From positions 102,521 to 166,520 of the forward strand of contig NZ_SOHE01000069.1 of assembly GCF_004403305.1 (NCBI RefSeq): DNA of 64,000 nucleotides, read 5' to 3'. The DNA comes from Cryobacterium frigoriphilum. GTDB lineage: Bacteria; Actinomycetota; Actinomycetes; Actinomycetales; Microbacteriaceae. Below the pieces are notes generated by a model. That model saw nothing but the letters and a program-made list of their open reading frames with translations. It was not told the DNA's origin and did no database searches. Position numbers and translations under genes: made by a program. Shown piece after piece: positions 45,219 through 54,467 of this stretch. How positions within the stretch are numbered: position 1 is the first letter of the stretch; each line of letters opens with the position of its first letter.

Positions 45219-45650
45219 GCCGCTCGCGCCGCGGTACCGAGCTGAGGGGTGCTGCGCCGCTGCGCGGTAGCCGCGCCGAGGCGCTGGGTGAGCATGGTCG
45301 AGCTGCGCGGTAGCTGCGCCGCTGCGCGGTAGGCGTGCCACCCGCGCAGCGGCGCAGGTACCGCGCTCGACCCTCGGGGGCCGAGGCTGGCGTGATCCCG
45401 GCCTCGCTGCGCGGTAGCTGCGCCGCTGCGCGGAGGCGACGCACCTGAGTCCGGGGACCAGAAGCCCCGAACGTACGCGCTCAGGGCACTGAGCCACCCG
45501 TCGGGACCGGAGCCGCGCGCGTCGGGGCTGCCGGTGCGGTTCGCGGCGCGGGCATCTTTCACTCCGGGTCGCTCCACCGGCTACGGTTCTGCGAACGACG
45601 TACGCCCGCTTTCGCCCCCTGGTCACCCACTATCGTGCAAGGCTGGGGGC
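45219..45650. other. 432-bp gene-free, repeat-rich region
   Basis: No convincing gene. It holds five dispersed copies of GCTGCGCGGTAG or a close variant (45259, 45302, 45321, 45406, 45425) plus inverted fragments. The promoter of the arfB gene should be near its right end. Confidence 0.5.
45259..45436. repeat. Cluster of GCTGCGCGGTAG repeats
   Basis: Copies start at 45259, 45302, 45321, 45406 and 45425 (the last ends GGAGG). A pair spaced by 19 bases occurs twice (45302/45321 and 45406/45425), showing a duplicated block. Inverted copies of parts (CGCGCAGCGGCGCAG near 45343) allow hairpins. It may be an intergenic palindromic repeat element. Confidence 0.7.
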
Positions 45651-46076
45651 ATGGATCTGGAGGTGTCGCCCGCGCTCACGATTCCAGAGCGCGAACTCGG
45701 CTGGCGGTTTTCGCGGTCGTCCGGCCCGGGCGGCCAACACGTCAACACCTCGGATAGCCGCGCCGAACTGATCTGGAACGTCACCGAATCGGCTGTACTC
45801 TCCGATGATCAGCGGATGCTGCTGGTCGCCCGTCTCGGCCGGCGTCTGGTCGCCGGGGCAATCACCGTGAAGGCGTCGGAGCAGCGCTCCCAGCTGCGTA
45901 ATCGCGAGATCGCCCTGCGCAAGCTCGGCGAACTCGTGGCCGACGCTCTGGCACCGGATGCAGCGAGCCGCCGGGCGACCAAACCCACCCGGGGCTCGGC
46001 CCGGCGCCACCTCGCGGCCAAGCAGCAGCGTTCGGCCACGAAAACGCAGCGAAAACGTCCGCCCAGCGGCGAGTAG
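45651..46076 (+). CDS. arfB: ArfB/YaeJ alternative ribosome-rescue peptidyl-tRNA hydrolase
   Basis: 141 residues from ATG 45651, the usual length; the frame is open from 45534. The GGQ motif (SSGPGGQHVN, residues 27-29) is followed by NTSDSRAEL and by the basic, disordered C-terminal tail (RRHLAAKQQRSATKTQRKR) that ArfB inserts in the empty mRNA channel. It releases peptides from stalled, non-stop ribosomes. Convergent with the TDT transporter gene, 12 bases apart. Confidence 0.93.
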   Translation: MDLEVSPALTIPERELGWRFSRSSGPGGQHVNTSDSRAELIWNVTESAVLSDDQRMLLVARLGRRLVAGAITVKASEQRSQLRNREIALRKLGELVADALAPDAASRRATKPTRGSARRHLAAKQQRSATKTQRKRPPSGE

Positions 46077-46088
46077 GCGAGGGCGGCT

Positions 46089-47189
46089 TTAGCGCAGTGC
46101 GGGCCGGGGGCCAGCCGCCTCATTCGCGGGCTGCGTCTCGGGTGTTGCCCGGAGCAACCCTCCCCTTCTGAGCGGCTGGCGGGCCATCGCGACGAAGATA
46201 ATCAGCCACACGGCCAGGGCCACCCACAGAACCACCGTGCCGATCTGCCCCACCAGCGGCAGCTGGTCGGCCTGGCCGAGATAGATGCCGGCGACGGCAT
46301 ACATCCCGACCGGGAACGAGATACTCCACAGCGAGGCCCCGTACGTCAGAGGTACGTGATGCCTGACGTGGCGCCAGACCCCGACGGCGACGAGCACCGG
46401 AATCAGCCAGGTCGCGAAGGCCCAGAACATGACCGAGACACCGCCGACAAGCCCGCGGGTCGCATCGACCATCGGGGCATCGGCCATTTCCACGATCCGT
46501 GCGCCGGCCAGTACCGTGATGGCGCAGGCGCCCATGGACACCCAGTAGGGCGGGTCCATTTCGACCGGCTTGATCTCGTAGAGCATCAGCCGCAGTGAGA
46601 CGAAAACACCGGCAGCGCCGTAGAGAAAGATGCCGACCGACCAGGACAGGATCGCGAGCACGGCGAGCAACGCCCGGGCATCATCGGCTACGGGCTCGAG
46701 TGACGCCGCCACGATGGCCACCGACTGGCTCGCGACAACCCAGATGAACCAGGTGCCGTTGGCCGAACGCAGCACCGGGCGTGCGGTGCGGCCGAGCACC
46801 GCGAACCACGGCACGGCGTAGCCGAGCACCACCCAGGTTGTGCCCGAGAGCGCGAGAAGCGCCGTTGCGGCGCCGTACCAGCCCTCGATGGCCAGCCGCG
46901 CCGCGAGAACATTGGTGCCGGCCACGAAGGTGAAGAACTGGAATCCTCGATGCGGGTCGTGCAGATCGGCGAGAAAGGCTGCTCGATAGGCGATGAAGCG
47001 CCAGGCAGTGAGGAGCAGCAGCACAAGGTACGCCCCGCCGCACACGATCATGAGAACGATGCTGAGGGTCTGGAACCCGATCAGCGTCATGCCGACGGAG
47101 ATGATGCCCGTCGCCATGACGAGCGCGAAATACCCGGGGGACATCTCGCGTACAGCGGCGCCCAGGTGCGCACCACGATTAACGGCCAT
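46089..47189 (-). CDS. TehA/TDT-family transporter
   Basis: 366 residues, ten hydrophobic helices. MSPGYFALVMATGIISVGM at the N-terminus, with LTAWRFIAYRAAFLADLHDPHRGFQ split by a helix, is typical of the tellurite-resistance/dicarboxylate transporter family, which also includes SLAC1 anion channels. It stands 60 bases downstream of the pnkp stop and might be co-transcribed. Substrate unknown. Confidence 0.88.
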   Translation of the reverse strand: MAVNRGAHLGAAVREMSPGYFALVMATGIISVGMTLIGFQTLSIVLMIVCGGAYLVLLLLTAWRFIAYRAAFLADLHDPHRGFQFFTFVAGTNVLAARLAIEGWYGAATALLALSGTTWVVLGYAVPWFAVLGRTARPVLRSANGTWFIWVVASQSVAIVAASLEPVADDARALLAVLAILSWSVGIFLYGAAGVFVSLRLMLYEIKPVEMDPPYWVSMGACAITVLAGARIVEMADAPMVDATRGLVGGVSVMFWAFATWLIPVLVAVGVWRHVRHHVPLTYGASLWSISFPVGMYAVAGIYLGQADQLPLVGQIGTVVLWVALAVWLIIFVAMARQPLRRGGLLRATPETQPANEAAGPRPALR

Positions 47190-47248
47190 CAATCTAGGCT
47201 AGCCCTCTCGGGCGTCGACTCGATTCACGAGCAGGCGCGGTGCCGTCG

Positions 47249-49780
47249 TCACAGCCGGGGGTCTACCGGCTCCGATTCCATCGCCAGCACGCCGAAGACG
47301 GCCTGGTGCACCCGCCACAGCGGCTCGTCGGCGACGAATCGCTCGACGGCTTCGACGCCGAGCGCATACTCGCGCAGCGCCATGGAGCGCTTGTGCCCCA
47401 CGTCCCGGTCGCGCAGGCGCGACAGGTTGGCGGCGTCCAGGTAGTCCGGACCGTAAATGATCCGCAGGTATTCGGCCCCGCGCACCTTGATGCCCGGCTG
47501 CGCCAGCGATCGCGTTCCGCGCACGAGGCCGGCCATCGGCTTCACCACCATGCCCTCGCCGCCGGCGTCGGTGAGACGCTCCCACCAGGTCGTGGCCGCG
47601 GTTTCCGACTCGGCCGACGTGAGGTCGACCTCGATGTGTCGGGTGCGTCGAATGAGCTTCTCATCGGCGACGGCGAGCCGGTCGGCGACGCCGAGGTGCC
47701 AGGAATGGTCCCGGCCGAGGTGGCTGACCCCCTCGGAGGCGAGCAGCTGGAAGGGGGCGAGCTGCACGCCGTCAAGTCCCGACACGGGCTGGCTGTAGCG
47801 CCGATATGAGTCGCGGTAGGCCTCGGCATTGAACGCACGCCGTGTGGTGCGCGTGAGCAGGTCGGTGACGTCGACACCACGATCGGCGGCGGCCTGCAGG
47901 GTGCGTACCGCCGCGGGCAGAGCGGATGTCGCCGCCGCTGCCACGCTCGCGTACTGCTCGCGAATCAGCGGCCCGGCCTTGAGCGACCAGGGCAGCAGCT
48001 CGGCATCGAACAGCAGCCAGGATGTCTGAAATTGCGTCCACAACCCAGCCGTCTCGGCGGCTCGGTCGAGGCGGGCCAGAAAGTCCTCGGTCGTGGCGTC
48101 GTCGAAGAATGGCCGGCCGGCACGCGTGTACACGGCGCCGCGCCATCCGTCTGGCGCGCCGAATCGTGAAGGATCGCGGGTCAGCAGCACGACCGCCCGG
48201 GACCCCATGTGCTTCTCTTCGCAGATCAGCCGCTCGAGGCCCTCACGGCGGTAAGCGGCAAACGCTTCGGCCGGATGCTCCAAGAAGCCGTCTCGATCAG
48301 AGACGTGGGGCGGACTCATGGTGGGCGGCAGGTACACGAGACGCCGGGGGTCGGTGGCGAACCGGCTCATGACCTCGAGGGCTCCGGCGGCGGAGTCTTC
48401 GCGGATGCCGACCTTGCCGAACACCCGAGTCTCGACGATCTGCTTGCCGAGCACGTCGTCGATCCGCAGGAGCGCAGGGTCACGCGCCGCGGTTTGCGCC
48501 CCGGGGTCTGCACCGGGAGCTCGCACGCCCAGGGGCACGACCGGCTCGTACCAGACCTCTTCGGCCGGCACCTCGACCACCTCTTTCTCGGGATAGCGCA
48601 GAGCGCTGAGCTTGCCGCCGAACACGCACCCGGTGTCGAGGCACATGGTGCCGTTGACCCATTCTGCCGTCAGGGTCGGAACGTGGCCGTAGAGAACGGT
48701 CGCCTTGCCGCGGTACTCCTGGGCCCAGGGCAGCCGCACCGGCAGCCCGTACTCGTCGGTCTCGCCCGTCGTGTCGCCGAAGAGCGAGAACGCGCGCACG
48801 CGACCCGAGGCTCGCCCGTGGTATTTCTCGATCAGCCCGGCGTGCGCGACTACCAGCTGGCCGTCGTCGAGAACGAGGTGCGACACCAGCTCCCGGCAGA
48901 AGTGCAGAACGTCCCGGCGAAACTGCTCCGTCTCGCTCGAGAGCTGGGCGAGTGTCTCGGCGAGCCCGTGGCTCGTCTGCACCTTTTTGCCCTCGAGGGC
49001 GCGCACGAGCTTCGCCTCGTGGTTTCCCGGCACCGCCAGGGCGTGGCCGGCCGCGACCATGCCCATGACGAGTCGCAGCACACCGGGGGTGTCGGGACCC
49101 CGGTCGACGAGGTCGCCCAGAAAGATTGCGCGGCGGCCTTCCGGGTGCACGGCGTCGACCGGTCGCCCCTCGTCGTCGCGCGTGAGTGCGTAGCCGAGGG
49201 CGCCCAGCAGCGTCTCGAGTTCCGAGCGGCAGCCGTGCACATCGCCGATGGCGTCGAACGGGCCGGTCTCGCTGCTGCGATCGTTGAGAAGGGGTTCGCG
49301 CACGAACTCCGCGGCCGCAATCTCTTCCGCCCCGGAGAGCACGTGCACCCGGCGAAAACCCTCTTTGCCGAGTTGTTTGAGAGAGCGTCGCAGCTGGTCG
49401 TGCTGGCGTTTGACGACGGATGCCCCGAACGTGCGGTCCGCGCGCGCGGCGTTGCGTTCCACACAGACACTCTGCGGCAGGTCGAGCACGATCGCGACCG
49501 GCAGAACGTCGTGCGCACGGGCGAGGGCCACGAGAGAGCGGCGGGCGTCGGCCTGCACGTTGGTGGCGTCGATGACGGTCAACAGTCCGGCGTCGAGCCG
49601 CTTGGCCGCGACGAACCGCAGCGCCTCGAAGGCCGCCGCGGTCGCCGCCTGGTCGTTCTCATCGTTCGACACGAGCCCGCGAAAGAAGTCGCTCGACAGC
49701 GTCTCGAACCGCGCGAAGTGGGTGGCGGCGAACGTCGACTTGCCGCTGCCCGAGACGCCGACCAGCACCACGAGCGACAT
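47249..49780 (-). CDS. pnkp: Pnkp: polynucleotide kinase-phosphatase-ligase (RNA repair)
   Basis: 843 residues from ATG 49780. Three domains are seen in order. The first is a 5' kinase with P-loop GVSGSGKST (residues 8-16). The second is a metallophosphatase (DAIGDVHGC, GDLVDRGPD, VPGNHE, VAHAGLI, about 195-420). The third is a ligase with nucleophile Lys523 in EEKHMGSRAV. With Hen1 it repairs RNA cut by ribotoxins, as in Clostridium and Anabaena. A start at ATG 49864, overlapping the hen1 stop (ATGA), would add 28 residues encoded by a tandem repeat; I prefer the start directly before the kinase fold. Confidence 0.94.
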   Translation of the reverse strand: MSLVVLVGVSGSGKSTFAATHFARFETLSSDFFRGLVSNDENDQAATAAAFEALRFVAAKRLDAGLLTVIDATNVQADARRSLVALARAHDVLPVAIVLDLPQSVCVERNAARADRTFGASVVKRQHDQLRRSLKQLGKEGFRRVHVLSGAEEIAAAEFVREPLLNDRSSETGPFDAIGDVHGCRSELETLLGALGYALTRDDEGRPVDAVHPEGRRAIFLGDLVDRGPDTPGVLRLVMGMVAAGHALAVPGNHEAKLVRALEGKKVQTSHGLAETLAQLSSETEQFRRDVLHFCRELVSHLVLDDGQLVVAHAGLIEKYHGRASGRVRAFSLFGDTTGETDEYGLPVRLPWAQEYRGKATVLYGHVPTLTAEWVNGTMCLDTGCVFGGKLSALRYPEKEVVEVPAEEVWYEPVVPLGVRAPGADPGAQTAARDPALLRIDDVLGKQIVETRVFGKVGIREDSAAGALEVMSRFATDPRRLVYLPPTMSPPHVSDRDGFLEHPAEAFAAYRREGLERLICEEKHMGSRAVVLLTRDPSRFGAPDGWRGAVYTRAGRPFFDDATTEDFLARLDRAAETAGLWTQFQTSWLLFDAELLPWSLKAGPLIREQYASVAAAATSALPAAVRTLQAAADRGVDVTDLLTRTTRRAFNAEAYRDSYRRYSQPVSGLDGVQLAPFQLLASEGVSHLGRDHSWHLGVADRLAVADEKLIRRTRHIEVDLTSAESETAATTWWERLTDAGGEGMVVKPMAGLVRGTRSLAQPGIKVRGAEYLRIIYGPDYLDAANLSRLRDRDVGHKRSMALREYALGVEAVERFVADEPLWRVHQAVFGVLAMESEPVDPRL

Positions 49781-49840
49781 GATGGGCAGCGTCATGACGG
49801 GCTGCGTCATGATGGGCTGCGTCGTGATGGGCTGCGTCGT
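49781..49840. repeat. 15-bp in-frame tandem repeat between hen1 stop and pnkp start
   Basis: Four 15-bp units (plus-strand GATGGGCTGCGTC(A/G)T) lie between the ATGA overlap and ATG 49780. In the pnkp frame they read T-Q-P-I/V-M/T style pentads and keep the frame open. Some units carry ATG in frame, so several coupled starts are available. Confidence 0.85.
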
Positions 49841-49860
49841 GATTGGACCGGGCAGTGGCG

Positions 49861-51285
49861 TCATGAGTGGGTGACCTTTCGAAACAGGGCGAGCTGGGTC
49901 GGGGAGCCGAGATCAACGTCGACGTCGCCGACGGTGCGGTATTCGACGGTGTAGCCGCGGCGAGACGCGACGCCATCCGCCCAGGCACCGAACTCGGACC
50001 GGGACCACTCGAATCGGTGGTCGTGATGCCGCAACGCGCCGGTCGGCAGGGACTCGAACACGGCGTTGTAGTCGGCGTTGGGCGTCGTCACGATCACCGC
50101 GCCGGGGGCGGCTGCTGCGAAGACGGATGACTCGAGCGCGGGCAGCCGCTCCAGGTCGATGTGCTCGATGACCTCCATCAGCACGATCGCGTCGAGGCCC
50201 GCGATGCGGTCGTCCTGGTACGTCACCGACGACTGTACGAGCTGTACCCGCTCACGGGTTCTGTCGCTGGCCTCACGCAGGTTGAGCGTTCGACCAGCCT
50301 TGAGAAGAGCCCGGGCCGACACGTCGGAACCGATGATCGTCGTGAACGCCGGGTCGGCGAGCATCCGCTTCAGCAGAGCACCTTCGCCGCACCCGACATC
50401 GGCCACCGAGTGCGCGCCGACGTCGCGCAGGGCCGCGAGCACAGCGTCTGCACGCTGCGGGGCGAGGGGCGCCGGGCGGGGGGCGCTCTGCTCGGGGGCC
50501 GGCACGTCGTCGAGAGCGCTCAGCGCGGCATCCGCGGAAAGCAGCCCGGTCGCCTCGTCGACCATCGAGCGCTGATGCGCCAGGTAGCGGCGCGTGATGA
50601 GTTCGCGCTCCGGGTGGTCGGGCAGCCAGCCTGCGCCCGCGCGCAGGAGCTTGCCGACCTCGTCGTCCGACACCCAGTAGTGCTTGGCGTCATCGAGCAC
50701 GGGCAGCAGCACGTAGAGGTGCCGGAGCGCGTCGCTGAGCCGAACATCGCCGCGCAGCACGAGGTCGACGTAGACGGAATCGCCCCACTCGGCAAACTCG
50801 GGATCGAGCGGGATCGGCGTCTCAGTGACGGACCAGCCGAGCGGTTCGAAGAGGCGCGTGACGAGGCCGGCGGTGTCGCGGCCCCTGGCCGGCACGGCCG
50901 CCACCGTGATCTCGAGCGGCAGAGCGGATGCCGCGAGCTCGGACCAGGCCACGTCGGGGTGTGACTCGCTCGCGCCGTTCATCGCCGTGCGAAAGACCTG
51001 GCCCAGCGCGACCGCGACCATGGAGGAAGACGCGTAGGGGCGATCATTCACGTAACGGGCGAGCGTCGCCGCGTCGCTTCCCCGAAAGCGCTTGTCGCGC
51101 ACCAGCCCGACGGGGTCGACCTCGAGCAGCAGGGCAACGGTGCAGCGCTCGTCGCTGACCTCGGGGTAGAAGACGTGTGCCGTGCCGACGCTGAGCGAAA
51201 ACTCCTGCGCCCGGTCTGGATGCTTGCGCAGCAGGTGGCTCAGATTGGATGCGGTCGGCGCAGTCGAGGTGATGGTGACGAGCAC
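49861..51285 (-). CDS. hen1: Hen1: 3'-terminal RNA ribose 2'-O-methyltransferase
   Basis: 474 residues from GTG 51285, with AAGGAG upstream. The N-terminal half is the Hen1-specific domain that stimulates the ligase of Pnkp. The C-terminal methyltransferase has the SAM motif VADVGCGEGALL, the metal-binding EVIEHIDLERL and HHDHRFEWSRSEF, which are diagnostic for Hen1. It methylates the 2'-OH of the cleaved RNA end before ligation, so repaired RNA resists re-cutting. It overlaps pnkp by its stop codon. Confidence 0.95.
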   Translation of the reverse strand: MLVTITSTAPTASNLSHLLRKHPDRAQEFSLSVGTAHVFYPEVSDERCTVALLLEVDPVGLVRDKRFRGSDAATLARYVNDRPYASSSMVAVALGQVFRTAMNGASESHPDVAWSELAASALPLEITVAAVPARGRDTAGLVTRLFEPLGWSVTETPIPLDPEFAEWGDSVYVDLVLRGDVRLSDALRHLYVLLPVLDDAKHYWVSDDEVGKLLRAGAGWLPDHPERELITRRYLAHQRSMVDEATGLLSADAALSALDDVPAPEQSAPRPAPLAPQRADAVLAALRDVGAHSVADVGCGEGALLKRMLADPAFTTIIGSDVSARALLKAGRTLNLREASDRTRERVQLVQSSVTYQDDRIAGLDAIVLMEVIEHIDLERLPALESSVFAAAAPGAVIVTTPNADYNAVFESLPTGALRHHDHRFEWSRSEFGAWADGVASRRGYTVEYRTVGDVDVDLGSPTQLALFRKVTHS

Positions 51286-51321
51286 GGGGCTCCTTCGATT
51301 GGGCGAACGGTAACCGCCAGT

Positions 51322-52401
51322 CTATTGACGCCCGTTCGCCTGCCTGTCGCTGGCCCGAGCGGCGAGGTAGCGGTCTTCGGCGGCATAGTCGAGCAGCGGG
51401 CCGAAAAACGGGTCTTCCGCGCCGGGCGCGAAACCGACGCGATCCAGGAACAACAGCCAGTTGATCTCGCCGGCAATGGTCTCGGCGAAGGTGCCGACCG
51501 GGGTGTAGCCGAGTTCGATGGATGCGGTGGTGTCGAGGATGATCGGCGGCCGGGCATCCCAGGGGTGCTGCCCGAGATCGGGGTCGGCCGATGTCTGTAC
51601 GGAGTCGTCGAGCAGGATTTCTTCCCACGCGTGGTTGTAGTACTCGAACTGGTTGAAGTGCGCGGCAATGGCCCGGGTAATCTGCAGTGCGCTCGGCGCA
51701 TCGGGATCGGCGCTGTTCAGGATGCGCGTTCCCGGTACCTCGGCGACCCGCGCGATCAGCGCGGCGGTGTTGACGGCGGCCGTGGTGTGGTCGATGCCTG
51801 CTCCGCCGTGCGCGAGGAACACGGCCGGGCGCTGTTCGAGGGCGCGCTTGATGAACATCCACTCACGCGGGCGGGCCGCACCATCTCCGTGAACCTTCGA
51901 TGCGCGAATGACGGTGACGGGGCATCCGCTGTTCAGCAACGCCTGCTCGGCCGCGACCTTGTTGGCTCCGTAGCCCTCGCGCGAGTCGTGGTCGCCGTGG
52001 CCCGCGGCCATGGTGCGCTGATTTTCACGGATCGGGCCGGTAAAGCGCGGTGCGACGTCGGAGTTGACGTGGTTGCCGTGCTCGTCGGCGTACACCGCCT
52101 TGCTCGAGAGCATGACCGTCGAGGCGACATCGCCGAGCAGGGGGATGAGCTCGCGGGCATTCGCTTGCGTGAAGCAGAGCGCGTCGACGAGCAGGTCGGC
52201 GCCGTCACCGAGCAGGGCGGCGAGTGCGCCGGTGTCATGTCGATCGATGGGGTGAAAGCGGGCGCCGGACTGCCTGAGGTCGCCGGGCAGGTGGGACTCC
52301 TGACGGCCGGTGATATCGACGCTCCACCCGGCGGCGACCAGGCGGCGGGCGGTGGCGCGCCCGAGCGCACCGGTTCCTCCGAGAATGATGGCTCGCTGCA
52401 T
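51322..52401 (-). CDS. NAD-dependent epimerase/reductase-like protein
   Basis: 359 residues. The Rossmann motif is LGGTGALGRATARRL near the N-terminus. The catalytic region has SSKAVYADEHGNH and GYGANKVAAEQAL (Tyr-x3-Lys), as in extended SDR enzymes. It resembles plant/actinobacterial reductase-type SDRs rather than classic GalE. It is 36 bases upstream of hen1 on the same strand, so it may be co-transcribed with the RNA-repair genes; a functional link is not evident. Confidence 0.85.
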   Translation of the reverse strand: MQRAIILGGTGALGRATARRLVAAGWSVDITGRQESHLPGDLRQSGARFHPIDRHDTGALAALLGDGADLLVDALCFTQANARELIPLLGDVASTVMLSSKAVYADEHGNHVNSDVAPRFTGPIRENQRTMAAGHGDHDSREGYGANKVAAEQALLNSGCPVTVIRASKVHGDGAARPREWMFIKRALEQRPAVFLAHGGAGIDHTTAAVNTAALIARVAEVPGTRILNSADPDAPSALQITRAIAAHFNQFEYYNHAWEEILLDDSVQTSADPDLGQHPWDARPPIILDTTASIELGYTPVGTFAETIAGEINWLLFLDRVGFAPGAEDPFFGPLLDYAAEDRYLAARASDRQANGRQ

Positions 52402-52642
52402 GCTTCAAGCGTAGGGCCGGGAGGGACTCGGGCGGGTCATCGTGACACGGTGCCGGTGAGCGAGGCGACGAGGGTGTCTGCTGTGGCCGTGCCGAGCGGC
52501 ACGGCCACTTTCGTCGACCCCGCGGCGGGCAGCTCCGACTCGTGCTGACTACGAAACAGCCCTTGACAAGTGATTTGCCTCTCACCAGCATGTTGGTGAC
52601 CCGCAGATGGTGGGCCGAGCCATCGACGGATACGGAGTCATC

Positions 52643-53086
52643 ATGGTCACCAGTATTTTTGTCAACCTCCCGACAAGCGACCTCGACCGAGCCAAGGTGT
52701 TCTACGCCGCGCTCGGCTGGAGCATCAATCCGGCGTTCACCGATGAGAACGCCGCGTGTGTCGTCATCGACGAGAATGTCTTTCTGATGGTCCTCACCAG
52801 GGACTTTTTCGCTACCTTCACCGACAAGCCGATCGCCGAGCCCCACGCGTGCGTACAGGTTGAGACGGCCTTCAGCGTGGACTCCCGTGACGAGGTCGAC
52901 GCGTTTCTCGAGAAGGTCATCGTCGCCGGTGGAATCGAGCACCGCACGGCCCAGGACTACGGCTTCATGTACGCGCGGGACTTCGAAGACCCCGACGGCA
53001 ACCTGTTCAGTGCCCTCTGGATGGACCCGGTCGCAGCCGAGATCGGCCCGGAGGCGTATCTGGCCCAGCAGAGCACGGACACCTAG
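52643..53086 (+). CDS. VOC-family (glyoxalase/bleomycin-resistance) protein
   Basis: 147 residues from ATG 52643 (GGAG seven bases upstream). SIFVNLPTSDLDRAKVFYAALG opens the first beta-alpha-beta-beta-beta module; the second ends YARDFEDPDGNLFSALWMD. The metal ligands of true glyoxalase I are only partly recognisable, so it may be a ligand-binding member. Monocistronic. Confidence 0.87.
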   Translation: MVTSIFVNLPTSDLDRAKVFYAALGWSINPAFTDENAACVVIDENVFLMVLTRDFFATFTDKPIAEPHACVQVETAFSVDSRDEVDAFLEKVIVAGGIEHRTAQDYGFMYARDFEDPDGNLFSALWMDPVAAEIGPEAYLAQQSTDT

Positions 53087-53154
53087 CCCTCGAGTGTGAT
53101 CGGGGCGATCATGGCGGGTATGACGCAGCGAAACGTGTTGCCTGGCGCCGGCTC

Positions 53155-54429
53155 GTGAACGTCGCATCCCGGCGCGTGCAGCGCATCTACCTGACGTTGA
53201 TGCTCGGCAACACCCTCGCGGCGTCGTTCATCTGGGGCATCAACACGCTCTTTCTGCTCGATGCCGGCCTGACGAATTTTGAAGCCTTCGCGGCCAACGC
53301 GTTCTTCACGGCGGGCATGGTGATCTTCGAGATTCCCACCGGTGTCGTCGCCGACACGGTAGGGCGCAAGGTGTCGTACCTGCTCGGCACCATCACGCTG
53401 TCCGTCACCACGGCGCTGTACTGGATGCTGTGGGTCTGGCAGGCACCCTTCGTGTGGTGGGCGATCGTGTCGGTGCTGCTCGGGCTCGGCTATACCTTCT
53501 TCTCCGGTGCAGTCGAGGCCTGGCTGGTCGATGCGCTCGCCTTCACAAAATACACCGGCAGTCTCGAGGCCGTCTTCGGCCGGGGACTCGTCGTGACCGG
53601 GATCGCCATGTTCGTCGGCTCGGTGCTCGGCGGTGTGATCGCCCAGGTGAGCAACCTCGGTGTGCCGTTCGTGGTGCGGGCCGCGGTGCTCGTGGCCATG
53701 TTCGTCTTCGCCTTCGTCGTGATGAAAGACCTCGGCTTCACCGCCGACCGCTCCGCCGGGCCCCTGAAAGCGACCCGCGCCGTTCTGTCCGAGTCGATCG
53801 AGCACGGTCTCAAGCGGCGCTCGGTGCGCTACATGATCTTGTCGGCGCCGTTTGCCGCCGGGGTCGGCTTCTACGCCTTCTACGCTCTGCAGCCATATCT
53901 GCTCGAACTGTACGGTGACCCCTCTGCCTATTCCGTCGCGGGGCTGGCCGCGGCCGCGCTGTCGCTCGCGCAGATCGCCGGGGGAGTGCTGGCATCGCGC
54001 GTGCGTGCACTGTTCGCACGAAGAACGACCATGGTGATTGTGGCATCCGTCGCCAGCGTGATCGTGCTCGTGCTGCTCGGCGTGAACAGCATCTTCTGGC
54101 TCGCGGTCGTTCTGCTGGTGCTCTGGGGGTTCGTCTTCGCGGTGGCCGGGCCGGTACGGCAGGCCTACCTGAACGACATGATCCCCTCGAAGCAGCGGGC
54201 GACCGTGCTGTCATTCGACTCGCTGTTCGGCAGTCTCGGCGGCGTCTTCATTCAGCCGGCGCTCGGCCGCGCCGCCGACCTCGGCGGGTATGGCACCTCG
54301 CTCGTGATCGGCGGCCTCGTGCAACTCATCGGCGTGCCGTTTCTGTGGGCGAGCCGCCGCCAGCGTGACCCCGCGGATGCCCGCACGGCGACAAGCCAGG
54401 CCGCTGGCCCCGACTTCGATGTTGTGTAG
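53155..54429 (+). CDS. MFS transporter
   Basis: 424 residues from GTG 53155, 12 hydrophobic helices. FEIPTGVVADTVGRKVSYLLG is the loop 2-3 motif. EAWLVDALAFTKYTGSLEAVFGRG follows. It resembles small drug/efflux MFS proteins of actinobacteria. It precedes the squalene-cyclase-like gene by 38 bases on the same strand and may be co-transcribed. Substrate unknown. Confidence 0.88.
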   Translation: MNVASRRVQRIYLTLMLGNTLAASFIWGINTLFLLDAGLTNFEAFAANAFFTAGMVIFEIPTGVVADTVGRKVSYLLGTITLSVTTALYWMLWVWQAPFVWWAIVSVLLGLGYTFFSGAVEAWLVDALAFTKYTGSLEAVFGRGLVVTGIAMFVGSVLGGVIAQVSNLGVPFVVRAAVLVAMFVFAFVVMKDLGFTADRSAGPLKATRAVLSESIEHGLKRRSVRYMILSAPFAAGVGFYAFYALQPYLLELYGDPSAYSVAGLAAAALSLAQIAGGVLASRVRALFARRTTMVIVASVASVIVLVLLGVNSIFWLAVVLLVLWGFVFAVAGPVRQAYLNDMIPSKQRATVLSFDSLFGSLGGVFIQPALGRAADLGGYGTSLVIGGLVQLIGVPFLWASRRQRDPADARTATSQAAGPDFDVV

Positions 54430-54467
54430 CCGACACCGTCTCGCAATCGGAGGGTAATCTGCTGCAC

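Noticed and set aside
44391..45626. 411-codon minus-strand ORF across the repeat-rich region
   Set aside because: It is antisense to the HTH and DUF1801 genes, and its middle is only translated GCTGCGCGGTAG repeats.
48209..49954. 581-codon ORF antisense to pnkp
   Set aside because: The sense strand encodes three intact catalytic domains; the antisense product has no recognisable feature.
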